From Hymenobacter sp. J193 (GTDB taxonomy: Bacteria; Bacteroidota; Bacteroidia; Cytophagales; Hymenobacteraceae), in assembly GCF_024700075.1 (NCBI RefSeq), contig NZ_JAJONE010000001.1:248001-312000 (forward strand): a DNA stretch of 64,000 nucleotides, written 5' to 3'. Every line of letters begins with the position of its first letter. The first letter of the stretch is position 1. A model generated the notes under the pieces. That model saw only the letters and a list, made by a program, of their open reading frames with translations, did no database searches and was not told the origin of the DNA. Below, in pieces: positions 1 through 7,761 of this stretch. The position numbers and the translations under genes were made by a program.

Positions 1-513
1 CTTCACCGACACTTTGATCTTGTCGCCGCTTAGGGTGGTCAACTGCTGCCCGTCGCGCAGGTCGGCGGCCATGATGCGGCTGGGGATGACGTGGTACTTA
101 AGCACACCCTGAAGCTTTTCCTTGCTTTCGGGGCGCATCAGGCCGGCCACAGCACCGTAGGGCAGGTTGTTGAAGGCTGCGTTGGAGGGCGCAAAAACCG
201 TGTAGGGCCCAGGGCCTTTAAGCGTTTCGGCCAGCCCGGCGGCCTGCACGGCCGAAACCAGCGTGGTATGCTCCTTAGAACTGATGGCGTTGGCCACCAA
301 GTCCTTATCGGGCGTCATGCGGGCGCCCCCTACTTCCACCCCCTGCGCCTTGCCCATGCGGGCCGAGTCGGTGCTCATGGCAGCGGAGTCCTGCAGGGTC
401 ATGCCCTCGGGGTCGGTGGTGGCTTCGGTGGTGGGCTGGTCGGTGCCGCAGCCAGCCAGCAGCAGGCTGGTGGCGCAGAAAGCCAGGGCCGCGCTACGCG
501 TAATCTTGTTCAT
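1..513 (-). CDS. Fasciclin-domain lipoprotein, 3' end cut by window edge
   Basis: The reading frame starts at the ATG complementary to 511-513 and runs off the left edge, so the C-terminus is missing. The N-terminus is a lipoprotein signal with lipobox LLAGC (Cys22), followed by a Thr/Ser/Asp-rich linker of about 35 residues. A fasciclin (FAS1) domain follows from about residue 57, with the typical stretches YTVFAPSNAAFNNLP and LKYHVIPSRIMAADL. FAS1 domains are known in surface adhesion and matrix proteins, so an outer-membrane or periplasmic lipoprotein is expected. It is transcribed away from the cyclophilin gene. The family call is firm; the function is not. Confidence 0.85.
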   Translation of the reverse strand, partial: MNKITRSAALAFCATSLLLAGCGTDQPTTEATTDPEGMTLQDSAAMSTDSARMGKAQGVEVGGARMTPDKDLVANAISSKEHTTLVSAVQAAGLAETLKGPGPYTVFAPSNAAFNNLPYGAVAGLMRPESKEKLQGVLKYHVIPSRIMAADLRDGQQLTTLSGDKIKVSVK

Positions 514-618
514 AGACGAAAAAAGGGGGAGTTGGCGAAGAAGGAAAACGAAAAGCAGAACAGCGGCGGCGAATATACCACTGCCCTGCGGCCTACGAAC
601 CACCACGGGGTGCCGGAT

Positions 619-646
619 GTTGGCCCCGGCAAATTGGCTACCTTTG
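619..646 (+). promoter_or_regulatory. Candidate Bacteroidota promoter for the cyclophilin gene
   Basis: A TAnnTTTG -7 box (TACCTTTG, 639-646) is preceded by a weak -33-like GTTG at 619-622, 16 nt away, and lies about 50 nt before the ATG at 699. The -7 box matches the Bacteroidota consensus exactly; the -33 box is poor. Confidence 0.4.
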
Positions 647-698
647 CCCCACGTGGCCGGCCCGGCTGGCCCACACTCCACCATCCAGTTCAAGCACC

Positions 699-1157
699 AT
701 GAAAACCGCCGAAATCCACACCAGCAAAGGGGTAATGAAAGTTGAGTTCTATGAGCAGGACGCCCCCAACACCGTGAAAAACTTTACCGATCTGGCCCAG
801 AAGGGATTCTACGACGGCCTGAAGTTTCACCGCGTAATTCCCAACTTCGTGATTCAGGGCGGCTGCCCCAACTCCCGCGACGGCGCCTCCGGCGCGCCCG
901 GCACCGGCGGCCCCGGCTACAAAATCGACTGCGAACTGAAGGGCGGCAACCAGTACCATGACCGCGGCGTGCTGAGCATGGCCCACGCCGGCCGCAACAC
1001 CGGGGGCTCCCAGTTCTTCATCGTGCACTCGCGCGACAACACCGCCCACCTCGACCGCAACCACACCTGCTTCGGCAAAGTGGTGGAAGGCCTGGACGTA
1101 ATTGACCAGATCAAAGCCAACGACGAGATTCAGAAAATCGTGGTAAGCGAGTCGTAA
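699..1157 (+). CDS. Peptidyl-prolyl cis-trans isomerase, cyclophilin type
   Basis: A 152-residue single-domain cyclophilin that catalyses cis-trans isomerisation of X-Pro bonds. It has no signal peptide, so it is probably cytoplasmic like PpiB. Visible motifs are FHRVIPNFVIQGG (43-55, with catalytic Arg45 and Gln53), MAHAG (94-98), GGSQFFI (102-108) and HLDRNHTCFGKVVEG (117-131). The length is normal for the bacterial cytoplasmic form. A strong terminator follows the stop, so the gene is monocistronic. Confidence 0.93.
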   Translation: MKTAEIHTSKGVMKVEFYEQDAPNTVKNFTDLAQKGFYDGLKFHRVIPNFVIQGGCPNSRDGASGAPGTGGPGYKIDCELKGGNQYHDRGVLSMAHAGRNTGGSQFFIVHSRDNTAHLDRNHTCFGKVVEGLDVIDQIKANDEIQKIVVSES

Positions 1158-1176
1158 GCCGGCTTACTTTCTCTGG

Positions 1177-1210
1177 AAAGGCCCGAACCGTCGTTGGTTC
1201 GGGCCTTTTT
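1177..1210 (+). terminator. Rho-independent terminator after the cyclophilin gene
   Basis: The 13-nt arm AAAGGCCCGAACC (1177-1189) pairs with GGTTCGGGCCTTT across a 6-nt loop and ends in a T run, 20 nt after the stop codon. Confidence 0.9.
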
Positions 1211-1512
1211 GCGTTCGGGGAAGACAATGGCAGGCAGGATGGTCCGTAAAAAAAGCACGACGCAAAGCCCCGCAACGCAACGCTACCAGCCGCCGCTGCG
1301 CCCCGATGAATAGCGCCTCACTCCGTACCGGGTGGGGCGCTTTGCGTTGCCGCCCCCGGCGCGGCCGGTAAACCCGGTAGGTTGGCCGACGAAACCAGGC
1401 CGATGGCAGAGTGCCAGATGCCGGACGCAGCTTTCGGGGCTACTTTCGTATCCTGCCCCGGATTGGGTGCCGGGGCGCGCCCGGCTTCACTGTTTCATTT
1501 CCGCTCTTCGCT
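1211..1512. other. Gene-free stretch before the histidine kinase
   Basis: About 300 nt between the terminator and the preferred kinase start. GCAACGCAA near 1274 is repeated inverted as TTGCGTTGC near 1343, and an AGCGCC/GGCGCT pair lies between them. No convincing promoter or small ORF was found. The upstream in-frame extension of the kinase frame (from 1411) looks non-coding because a membrane segment starts only after 1513. Confidence 0.4.
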
Positions 1513-2580
1513 ATGGCCCGGCTTATCACCAAGCAACACCTCACGCACCTGCTCATCCACGTGGGGGTGTGGGCGGGGCTGCTGTTTCTGCCCTGGATGC
1601 TGCTGGCCTCGTCTTCCGGCCCCACCCCGCACTTCAATCTGGGGCGTACGCTGTGGCCGGCCACCAAAATGGCCCTGCTGTTCTACGTGAACTACTGGGT
1701 GCTCATTCCGAAGCTGCTGGCGCGGCGGCGGTTTGCGGCCTACTTCGCGGCTGTGGTGGCGCTTCTGTTCATTTGTACCCTGCCTATGTCGGCGCACTGG
1801 GTAGGCATTGGCAGCACGCCGCCCCCGCGCCCCGGGCTCACCGTGGCCGACCAGCACCGTTTCCGGGCCGTTATTCTGCTGGTGAACGTGCTGGTGTGGC
1901 TGGTGAGCAGCGGGCTGCGCATCACGGGTGAGTGGTTTGAGAACGAGCGGCAGCGGCGCCAGATGCAGAGCGACAAGCTGGAAGCCGAACTGGCCTTCCT
2001 GAAGTCGCAGGTGAGCCCGCACTTTCTGTTCAACACGCTCAACAACATCTACTCCCTGGCCCAGCTGAAGTCCGACGACGCACCCGAGGCCATTCTCAAA
2101 CTTTCCCACCTGATGCGCTACATGCTCTACGAGGCCGACACGCCCCGCGTGGCCCTGGCCAAGGAGGTGGAGTATGTGCAGAACTACGTGGACCTGCAGC
2201 GCCTGCGCCTGGACGAGGACGTGCTCATCAGCTTCCACCAGGAAGGCCAGCTGGCCGGGCGCCTCATTGAGCCCATGCTGCTGATTCCGTTCGTGGAAAA
2301 TGCCTTCAAGCACGGCGTGAGCTACCGCCACCCCTCGGCCATCCGCATGGAGCTGCACGTAACGACTACGGAGCTGCGCTTCCGGGTGCACAACCGCCGC
2401 TTTCCGCAGGCGCCCCGCCCCGACCAGCCGCGCGACTCGGGCGTGGGCCTGCACAACGTGGAGCAGCGCCTGGCTTTGCTGTACCCCGGCCGCCACGAGC
2501 TGCGCATCGAGCCCACTGCCGACGACTTTACCATCACCCTTACCCTTGCCCTACCCCATGCTCCGCTGCCTCTTAGTTGA
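1513..2580 (+). CDS. LytS/YehU-type sensor histidine kinase (His_kinase, PF06580 class)
   Basis: 355 residues from the ATG at 1513; the frame is open from 1411, but only from 1513 does a normal N-terminus lead into the first membrane helix. Four hydrophobic segments fill about residues 10-145. A short linker precedes the His_kinase box SQVSPHFLFNTLNNIY, with phospho-acceptor His170. The ATPase N-box IPFVENAFKHG lies near residue 263, and SGVGLHNVEQRL is a G-box. There is no periplasmic sensor domain; the ligand is unknown. The end overlaps the response regulator by 23 nt, giving a tightly coupled two-gene operon. Confidence 0.92.
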   Translation: MARLITKQHLTHLLIHVGVWAGLLFLPWMLLASSSGPTPHFNLGRTLWPATKMALLFYVNYWVLIPKLLARRRFAAYFAAVVALLFICTLPMSAHWVGIGSTPPPRPGLTVADQHRFRAVILLVNVLVWLVSSGLRITGEWFENERQRRQMQSDKLEAELAFLKSQVSPHFLFNTLNNIYSLAQLKSDDAPEAILKLSHLMRYMLYEADTPRVALAKEVEYVQNYVDLQRLRLDEDVLISFHQEGQLAGRLIEPMLLIPFVENAFKHGVSYRHPSAIRMELHVTTTELRFRVHNRRFPQAPRPDQPRDSGVGLHNVEQRLALLYPGRHELRIEPTADDFTITLTLALPHAPLPLS

Positions 2581-3289
2581 CGATGAACCCCTGGCCCTGC
2601 GCCTGCTGGCCAGCTACGTGGAGCGCGTGCCGTTTATGGAGCTCGTGGGCACCTGCCGCAGCGCCCTCGAAGCCCTGGAAGTGCTCCAGCGCGAGCCGGT
2701 GGATGTGCTGTTTCTGGACGTGCAGATGCCCGACCTCACGGGCGTGGAGTTTGTGCGCACCCTGCGGCCCAACGCGCTGGTGGTCTTCACCACGGCCTAC
2801 GAGCAGTACGCCGTGGAAGGCTTCGACCTGGATGCCGTGGACTACCTCGTGAAGCCCATTGCCTTCGACCGGTTCCTGAAAGCCGCCCAGAAAGCGCAGG
2901 GGCGCCTGGCCCCCACTGCCGAAGCGGCTCCACCGCCCGCGCCGGCCCCGGTCCGCCCAGCCGACGACTTTATCTTCGTGAAGGCCGACTACCACACCCA
3001 GCGCATCAACCTGCGCGACATCCGCTACCTCGAAGGCCTGAAGGACTACGTGAAGATTCACCTGGCCGGGGCCACCAAGCCCCTGCTCACGCTTAACTCC
3101 CTGCGTGCTTTCGAGGAGCGGCTGCCGTCCCAGGAGTTTGTGCGCGTGCACCGCTCCTTCATCGTGGCCCTGGGCTGGATTGATTCCATCCGCACCAACC
3201 GCATCTACCTGGGCGAGGCCGTCATTCCCGTCGGCGACGCTTATACGGAGGCCTTCCACCAGCGCATCGAGCAGCGGAATATGCATTAG
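2558..3289 (+). CDS. LytTR-family response regulator
   Basis: 243 residues from the ATG at 2558; an in-frame TTG at 2546 is less likely. The receiver domain covers residues 1-115, with acidic pocket VDDEP near the start, phospho-acceptor Asp54 in FLDVQMPD and conserved Lys in YLVKPI. An Ala/Pro-rich linker leads to a LytTR DNA-binding domain (about 140-240) with IRYLEGLKDYVKIH and FVRVHRSFIV. The start lies inside the kinase gene, so the two are translationally coupled. LytTR regulators bind direct repeats upstream of targets, which cannot be identified here. Confidence 0.93.
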   Translation: MLRCLLVDDEPLALRLLASYVERVPFMELVGTCRSALEALEVLQREPVDVLFLDVQMPDLTGVEFVRTLRPNALVVFTTAYEQYAVEGFDLDAVDYLVKPIAFDRFLKAAQKAQGRLAPTAEAAPPPAPAPVRPADDFIFVKADYHTQRINLRDIRYLEGLKDYVKIHLAGATKPLLTLNSLRAFEERLPSQEFVRVHRSFIVALGWIDSIRTNRIYLGEAVIPVGDAYTEAFHQRIEQRNMH

Positions 3290-3306
3290 CAGGGCATTCG
3301 GAAATT

Positions 3307-3395
3307 GTCATACTGAGCGGAGTCGAAGCATCACTACCGCTTCGTTGAACGAACCCGAACAAAGCGGTAGTGATGCTTCGCGGGGCCCAGCATGA
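3307..3395. repeat. REP-like palindrome, GTCATGCTGAGC family (diverged copy)
   Basis: The left arm contains GTCATACTGAGC and CGAAGCATCACTACCGCTT; the right arm carries the reverse complement with substitutions and a GGGCCCCG variation. It lies just after the response-regulator stop. Cleaner copies occur at 37508, 39953, 49781 and 56329. Confidence 0.8.
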
Positions 3396-3437
3396 CGTTC
3401 AACGAGCTCGGAACGAATTTTCGGACACAAGTAGCCG

Positions 3438-3908
3438 CTAGGGTTTCACCCGCACGTAGCGCTCAATATTAATCCGGTCCACGCCGGCACTGGCTACCTT
3501 CTCCACCCCACTTTGCGTAAGGGTATCGTTTTGTAACGTGATGGTGAAGGCAAAATCATTGTCCTCCCAGTTTCGGGCACTACAATATTCTAAGTGTTCC
3601 CTGTAGAGGCTGTCGTTGAGGGAATACCTGCCGCCCCCCGCCACAAATACCGCCGCTGAATCCTTGCCTTTGCTTAAGTCGTGCTGTAAAAAGGCGAAAT
3701 GGGTGTCGTTGATGACCTTGATAAAAGATTCGTTTTTGCTGGTGGCGGTGGTCACCGTGTCTCCTTTCTCAATAACGGTTCTGGTAACAAGCTGCCAGGT
3801 ACCGGTTAGGGGCATTTTACTGGCCTTTTGAGTTGTCTGGGTTTCGGAGGTGCATGCCAGGAAGCTGACAACTACAGCGGTGAGGGCGACTACCGTTCCT
3901 ATTCTCAT
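3438..3908 (-). CDS. Small lipoprotein, lipocalin-like
   Basis: 156 residues with a lipoprotein signal ending in SFLAC (Cys19). The mature part begins after a short Thr/Gln/Lys linker with LTGTWQLVTRTVIEKGDT, the opening pattern of Bacteroidota lipocalin-like (extracytoplasmic, barrel-type) domains. It continues as alternating beta-strand-like segments. Two further Cys are visible (one in EHLEYCSARNW). Function unknown. It stands alone between a repeat and a long leader. The lipoprotein call is strong; the fold call is from pattern only. Confidence 0.75.
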   Translation of the reverse strand: MRIGTVVALTAVVVSFLACTSETQTTQKASKMPLTGTWQLVTRTVIEKGDTVTTATSKNESFIKVINDTHFAFLQHDLSKGKDSAAVFVAGGGRYSLNDSLYREHLEYCSARNWEDNDFAFTITLQNDTLTQSGVEKVASAGVDRINIERYVRVKP

Positions 3909-4140
3909 TGAATTGATTTTTTCACAAATCCCGAACTATTGCTACTGCTTTAGCCAGAGCATCGGGCTTTTTTACTGCCCGCGCAACTGGCGGCGGCTAA
4001 GGTAGCAGTATTGTACATAGAGTTTTAAAGCTTTTTGCGCACGGCGGTGTTCAGGTAAAAGCCCACCTCACGCTGTTCAACGGCTAAGCGGCATTTTGAC
4101 GCTGCCCGCCATCAGTCAGCACCACCACGTGACGAAATTA

Positions 4141-4176
4141 AAACGCCCCGCGCATCTTTCGATACGCGGGGCGTTT
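4141..4176 (-). terminator. Terminator downstream of the MoxR-like ATPase
   Basis: AAACGCCCCGCG (4141-4152) pairs perfectly with CGCGGGGCGTTT (4165-4176). Read leftward, it is followed by a T-rich stretch (TTTTAATTT), 17 nt after the ATPase stop. Confidence 0.85.
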
Positions 4177-4192
4177 GTTTGCGCTTTCGGCG

Positions 4193-5725
4193 CTACTTGC
4201 GCTTGCGCTTTTTCGAGGACTGGTAGTCCTCGTCATCGTCGTCATCGTCGCCACCGAAGTTGGGCATGGTGAACATGCTGCTGAGCAGGTCCTTGAACTG
4301 GGCGCCGGCGGCGAGGCGGTTGCGCGAAATGAGGCTCATTTCGGCCATGCCGTGGAGGGCAAACTCCATCCAGAAAGCGGTGTTTTCCTGGGTTAGCTCG
4401 GCGGGCACGCTTTGCTGCACCAACTCGCGCAGGCCGGGCACCACGCCCATCACCTTCTGATACTCTTCATCGGAGGCGTCGTGCAGCAGGTCGATGGTGC
4501 GGGAGCCAAACCAGTCCTGCACGGGCTTGTAGGGGTTGGGCTTGTCTTTCTGCTTTTTGGCTTTCTCGGGGTCGGGGAAATACTGCAGGAACTGGGTGCG
4601 GATGGCCTTGCCCATGAGCTTCTCGGCCACGATGCCCGCGCCCTCCTGCTCACCCTCATACACCAGCTCCACCTTGCCCGTTACGGCCGGCACCGCCGAG
4701 ATAAAGTCGCCCACGCGCACGTAGGTTTTGGTTTCGCCGTTGATGAGGGCGCGGCGCTCGGCCCCGGCTATTACCTGCTCGTAGGCCGAGATGGTGAGGC
4801 GGGCCGACACGCCCGACTTGGCATCCACGTACTCCGAGGAGCGGGCCTCAATGGCAATCTGCTCCACCAAGTCGTGCACCACTTCGTTGGTGGTCACCAA
4901 GCCACGCTGCTCCTCCCGGATGCGGGCTTCCTGCTTGGTGATGCGCTTCCCGATTTCGAGGGTCTTGGGGTAGTGGGTAATGATCTGGGCGTCGATGCGG
5001 TCCTTGAGCGGGGTCACGATGGAGCCGCGGTTGGTGTAGTCCTCGGGGTTGGCCGTGAACACGAACTGGATATCCAGCGGCAGCCGCACCTTAAAGCCCC
5101 GGATCTGAATGTCGCCTTCCTGCAGAATGTTGAACAAGGACACCTGAATGCGGGCCTGCAGGTCGGGCAGCTCGTTGATGACGAAAATGCCGCGGTGCGC
5201 GCGCGGAATCAAACCGAAGTGAATCACCCGCTCGTCGGAGTACGGCAGCTTGAGCGTAGCGGCTTTGATGGGGTCGGCGTCGCCGATGAGGTCGGCCACC
5301 GATACGTCGGGCGTGGCCAGCTTCTCGGTGTAGCGGTCGGCGCGGTGCAGCCAGCTGATGGGCGTATCGTCGCCCTTCTCCGCAATCAGGTTCTTGGCAA
5401 ACACCGATAGCGGCTGCAGGGGGTCGTCGTTGAGCTCGGAGCCTTCTACTACCGGTACGTACTCATCGAGCAAACCCACCAGCAAGCGGGCAATGCGGGT
5501 TTTAGCCTGCCCGCGCAAGCCCAGCAGGTTGATGTGGTGCCCGGCCAGGATGGCGCGCTGCAGCTCCGGAATCACGGTTTCTTCGTAGCCGAAGATGCCG
5601 GGAAACACATCTTCTTTCGAGCGGAGTTTGTGAATAAGGTTGTCGCGCAGCTCCTGCTTCACGCTACGAGGCTGGTAGCCGGACTGCTTCAGGGCACCCA
5701 GGGTGCGGATAGTGTCGTGGTTCAT
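4193..5725 (-). CDS. MoxR/magnesium-chelatase-type AAA+ ATPase
   Basis: 510 residues from the ATG at 5723-5725; the frame stays open upstream but into a repeat, so this start is preferred. The AAA+ core begins near residue 40. A Walker-A-like loop GLRGQAKT lies at 69-76 and a Walker-B-like strand IFVINELPDL at 180-189, with Asn where Asp is usual. TANPEDYTNRG and LKDRIDAQI follow as sensor and arginine-finger regions. The C-terminus ends in a run of Asp and then Lys/Arg. Enzymes of this class work with a VWA protein as metal-insertion or remodelling chaperones; the likely partner is the VWA gene at 9437-10543. Cytoplasmic. Confidence 0.85.
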   Translation of the reverse strand: MNHDTIRTLGALKQSGYQPRSVKQELRDNLIHKLRSKEDVFPGIFGYEETVIPELQRAILAGHHINLLGLRGQAKTRIARLLVGLLDEYVPVVEGSELNDDPLQPLSVFAKNLIAEKGDDTPISWLHRADRYTEKLATPDVSVADLIGDADPIKAATLKLPYSDERVIHFGLIPRAHRGIFVINELPDLQARIQVSLFNILQEGDIQIRGFKVRLPLDIQFVFTANPEDYTNRGSIVTPLKDRIDAQIITHYPKTLEIGKRITKQEARIREEQRGLVTTNEVVHDLVEQIAIEARSSEYVDAKSGVSARLTISAYEQVIAGAERRALINGETKTYVRVGDFISAVPAVTGKVELVYEGEQEGAGIVAEKLMGKAIRTQFLQYFPDPEKAKKQKDKPNPYKPVQDWFGSRTIDLLHDASDEEYQKVMGVVPGLRELVQQSVPAELTQENTAFWMEFALHGMAEMSLISRNRLAAGAQFKDLLSSMFTMPNFGGDDDDDDEDYQSSKKRKRK

Positions 5726-5815
5726 CGGGAGAAATAAGGGAATTCGAGCTTCCTGTAGAAGATAACCGGCAAAGGCCCCCGGAGGTTCAGAACGCCGGGG
5801 TTTGAGGTAAAACCC

Positions 5816-5918
5816 GTAGGGGCGGGGCTTGCCCCCGCCCGGCGTTGAACGAGTACCGTGCGGATGGTCAGGGTTGCCAACGGCACCAACGGCGGGCGGG
5901 GACAAGCCCCGCCCCTAC
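5816..5918. repeat. GC-rich palindrome, GGGGCTTGCCCC family
   Basis: The left arm (5816-5847) reads GTAGGGGCGGGGCTTG then CCCCCGCCCGGCGTTG. The right arm carries the near-perfect reverse complement, ending GCCCCGCCCCTAC at 5918. A second copy lies at 9327-9405. It sits in the 346-nt gap between the ATPase gene and the small membrane ORF. Confidence 0.85.
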
Positions 5919-6036
5919 TGTACCCCATAGTTGTATCACCTCGTCCGGGGGAATGGGTTGTTTTTGGGCCTGCCCGTGTGGCGTTAGGTTCTGCCCATCA
6001 CATGCTTATGCGAGTGACACGCGTGTAGCAGCCGGC

Positions 6037-6044
6037 TACCTTTG
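6037..6044 (+). promoter_or_regulatory. Candidate -7 box TACCTTTG
   Basis: Exact TAnnTTTG match 28 nt before the ATG at 6072. No good -33 TTTG is seen at the usual distance. Confidence 0.35.
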
Positions 6045-6071
6045 CAGCACTTCACGCCTCTACACTCTGCT

Positions 6072-6353
6072 ATGAAAACCTTTTGCTTGTTTATCGGCTA
6101 CGGCCTCGCAGCGGCCTTATTTCTGGCAGCCTACGCGGCCATGTTTGCCAGCCTGCGCGGGATGCCGTGCTACCCACTGCCCCGGCTGCGGGCCCAGCCG
6201 GTAGCGCCAGTGGCACCGGCTGCCTACCGGCCCCAGCCGCACCGGCTGGTGGAGCCGGCTTTCTACAAGTCGCGGCAGCCGGTGGCCCCGCGAAAGCCCG
6301 CCCTGCTGCTGGCTAACGCTGCGGCGGAAACCGCGCTGCATCTGGCCGGCTAG
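6072..6353 (+). CDS. Small single-pass membrane protein resembling the cytochrome leader next door
   Basis: 93 residues from the ATG at 6072. Residues 4-27 are a hydrophobic anchor followed by FASLRGMPCYPLP, then a Pro/Ala/Arg-rich tail with no haem motif. The first 38 residues align without gaps to the N-terminus of the downstream cytochrome, which reads FVSVRGIPFYEAP at the same place. This suggests a partial duplication of the cytochrome gene that kept only the leader, or a small companion protein. It is 95 nt upstream of the cytochrome and on the same strand. Confidence 0.6.
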   Translation: MKTFCLFIGYGLAAALFLAAYAAMFASLRGMPCYPLPRLRAQPVAPVAPAAYRPQPHRLVEPAFYKSRQPVAPRKPALLLANAAAETALHLAG

Positions 6354-6448
6354 AGCTGATAATCACATCATTATGTGAGTAACCCGCAAAGCCGCCGCAG
6401 CTATTTTTGCTTCTGTTCCTTCCGCGCTCTTCCCTCCTTTTTCGAGCT

Positions 6449-7426
6449 ATGAAAAAAATATTTCGCGTCCTGGGCTTCACGGTAGCCGGGGTGCTGTTTG
6501 TGGTAGCCTGCGCGGCCGCTTTCGTGAGCGTGCGCGGCATTCCCTTCTACGAGGCGCCCAAGCCGCAGGTAGCCAACATCGACTACACGCCGGTACGGGT
6601 AGCGCAGGGCCAGAAAATCGTGAATGCCATGTGCGCCGACTGCCACCTGAGCCGCGAAACCAACGCGCTGACGGGTAAGTTTCTGCCGGAAATTCCCGAG
6701 GACTTCGGCAAGCTGTACTCAGCCAACATCACCCAGGACAAGGCCCACGGCATTGGTGCCTGGACGGATGCCGAGCTGGTGGGCTTGCTGCGTACCGGCA
6801 TCGGCCGCGACGGGCGCTACCGCATCGTGATGCCCAGCTTCGCGCACATGTCGGATGAGGATGTGTACAGCGTTATTGCCTACCTGCGCTCCAACGACGC
6901 GCAGGTGCAGCCCAACCCCACGCCTTCACACGAGCAGGAGCCTTCTTTTCTGGCTAAGGCGCTGGCAAATACCGTGATGAAGCCCCTGCCTCTGCCTACC
7001 CAGCCGGTGCTGGCGCCCAGCCCCACCGATGCCGCCGCCTACGGGCGCTACCTGGTGGTGGGCCGCTACATGTGCTACGACTGCCACAGCAAGGACTTCA
7101 AAACCAACAATGCCCTGGAGCCCGAAAAATCGGAAGGCTACCTGGGCGGGGGTAACTCCTTCATGACCCCGGATAAAAAGGAAATCAAAAGCCGCAACCT
7201 CACCCCCGACGCCGAAACCGGCATCGGCGACTGGACGGAAAACCAGTTTGTGCAGGCCGTACGCTTTGGCTTGTCGCCGCACGGGCCACTGAATGCGCCC
7301 ATGCCCAAGTTCTCGTTGATGGATGCAAGCGAGGCCAAGGCCATCTACGCCTACCTGCAGACGGTACCAGCCATCAAACACGATATTCCCCTCTTTGGGG
7401 CAACAGCCTCCGTGGCTACGCGTTAG
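6449..7426 (+). CDS. Di-haem c-type cytochrome
   Basis: 325 residues from the ATG at 6449; an in-frame ATG at 6407 would only add a non-signal extension. An N-terminal anchor (about 5-27) is followed by two cytochrome c domains with haem motifs CADCH (62-66) and CYDCH (209-213). Candidate distal Met ligands lie in VMPSFAHM and APMPKFSLM. The repeated pattern NIT/NLTPD...GIGxWT...F/LVxxxRxG is typical of the c-type subunits that carry electrons from periplasmic dehydrogenases. The protein is probably membrane-anchored and periplasmic. The redox partner is unknown. A strong terminator follows. Confidence 0.9.
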   Translation: MKKIFRVLGFTVAGVLFVVACAAAFVSVRGIPFYEAPKPQVANIDYTPVRVAQGQKIVNAMCADCHLSRETNALTGKFLPEIPEDFGKLYSANITQDKAHGIGAWTDAELVGLLRTGIGRDGRYRIVMPSFAHMSDEDVYSVIAYLRSNDAQVQPNPTPSHEQEPSFLAKALANTVMKPLPLPTQPVLAPSPTDAAAYGRYLVVGRYMCYDCHSKDFKTNNALEPEKSEGYLGGGNSFMTPDKKEIKSRNLTPDAETGIGDWTENQFVQAVRFGLSPHGPLNAPMPKFSLMDASEAKAIYAYLQTVPAIKHDIPLFGATASVATR

Positions 7427-7455
7427 GGAAAAACCATACGTCACGGATACAGAAG

Positions 7456-7492
7456 CGGCGGCCCTTCTGGTGGAAGAGGGGGCCGCCGTTTT
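7456..7492 (+). terminator. Terminator after the cytochrome gene
   Basis: CGGCGGCCC (7456-7464) pairs with GGGCCGCCG (7480-7488), followed by TTTT. Confidence 0.85.
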
Positions 7493-7507
7493 CTGTTGGG
7501 GTGACGC

Positions 7508-7761
7508 GTAACACGTGACAGGTAACAGGTGACACGTAAGAGGTAGAACGTAGTCATTGCGAGGAGGCACGACGAAATAATCCGTCTTGAACAAAACACA
7601 AAGCCCTGAGAAGTGAAAAGCCTTACCCGTGCACAACGAGTAAGGCTTTTTGGGTGCAAAACGGGTCTGGTCGTGTACAGGGCGGATTGCTTCGACACTG
7701 GCTTGATACGCCACATGCTCGTAATGACGACTTGTTACCTATCACCTGTTACGTGTCACCT
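7508..7761. repeat. Nested palindrome A: heptamer words / REP arms / terminator hairpin
   Basis: The outer layer on the left is a run of 7-nt words GTRACAS (7508-7549). Reverse-complement words GTGACAC, GTAACAG and GTGATAG occur on the right (7729-7761). The middle layer has arms GTCATTGCGAG...GACGAA..AATCCG (7553-7592) and their inverted counterpart (about 7680-7728), with indels between them. The core is hairpin AAAAGCCTTAC/GTAAGGCTTTT plus a T (7616-7651). It fills the gap between the convergent cytochrome and TlpA-like genes, and the TlpA-like stop codon lies within the outer words. Confidence 0.85.

Noticed and set aside
4412..5410. 332-residue plus-strand frame opposite the MoxR-like gene
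   Set aside because: Antisense shadow; Val/Gly/His/Leu-rich with no recognisable motif, and the minus strand encodes a clear AAA+ ATPase.
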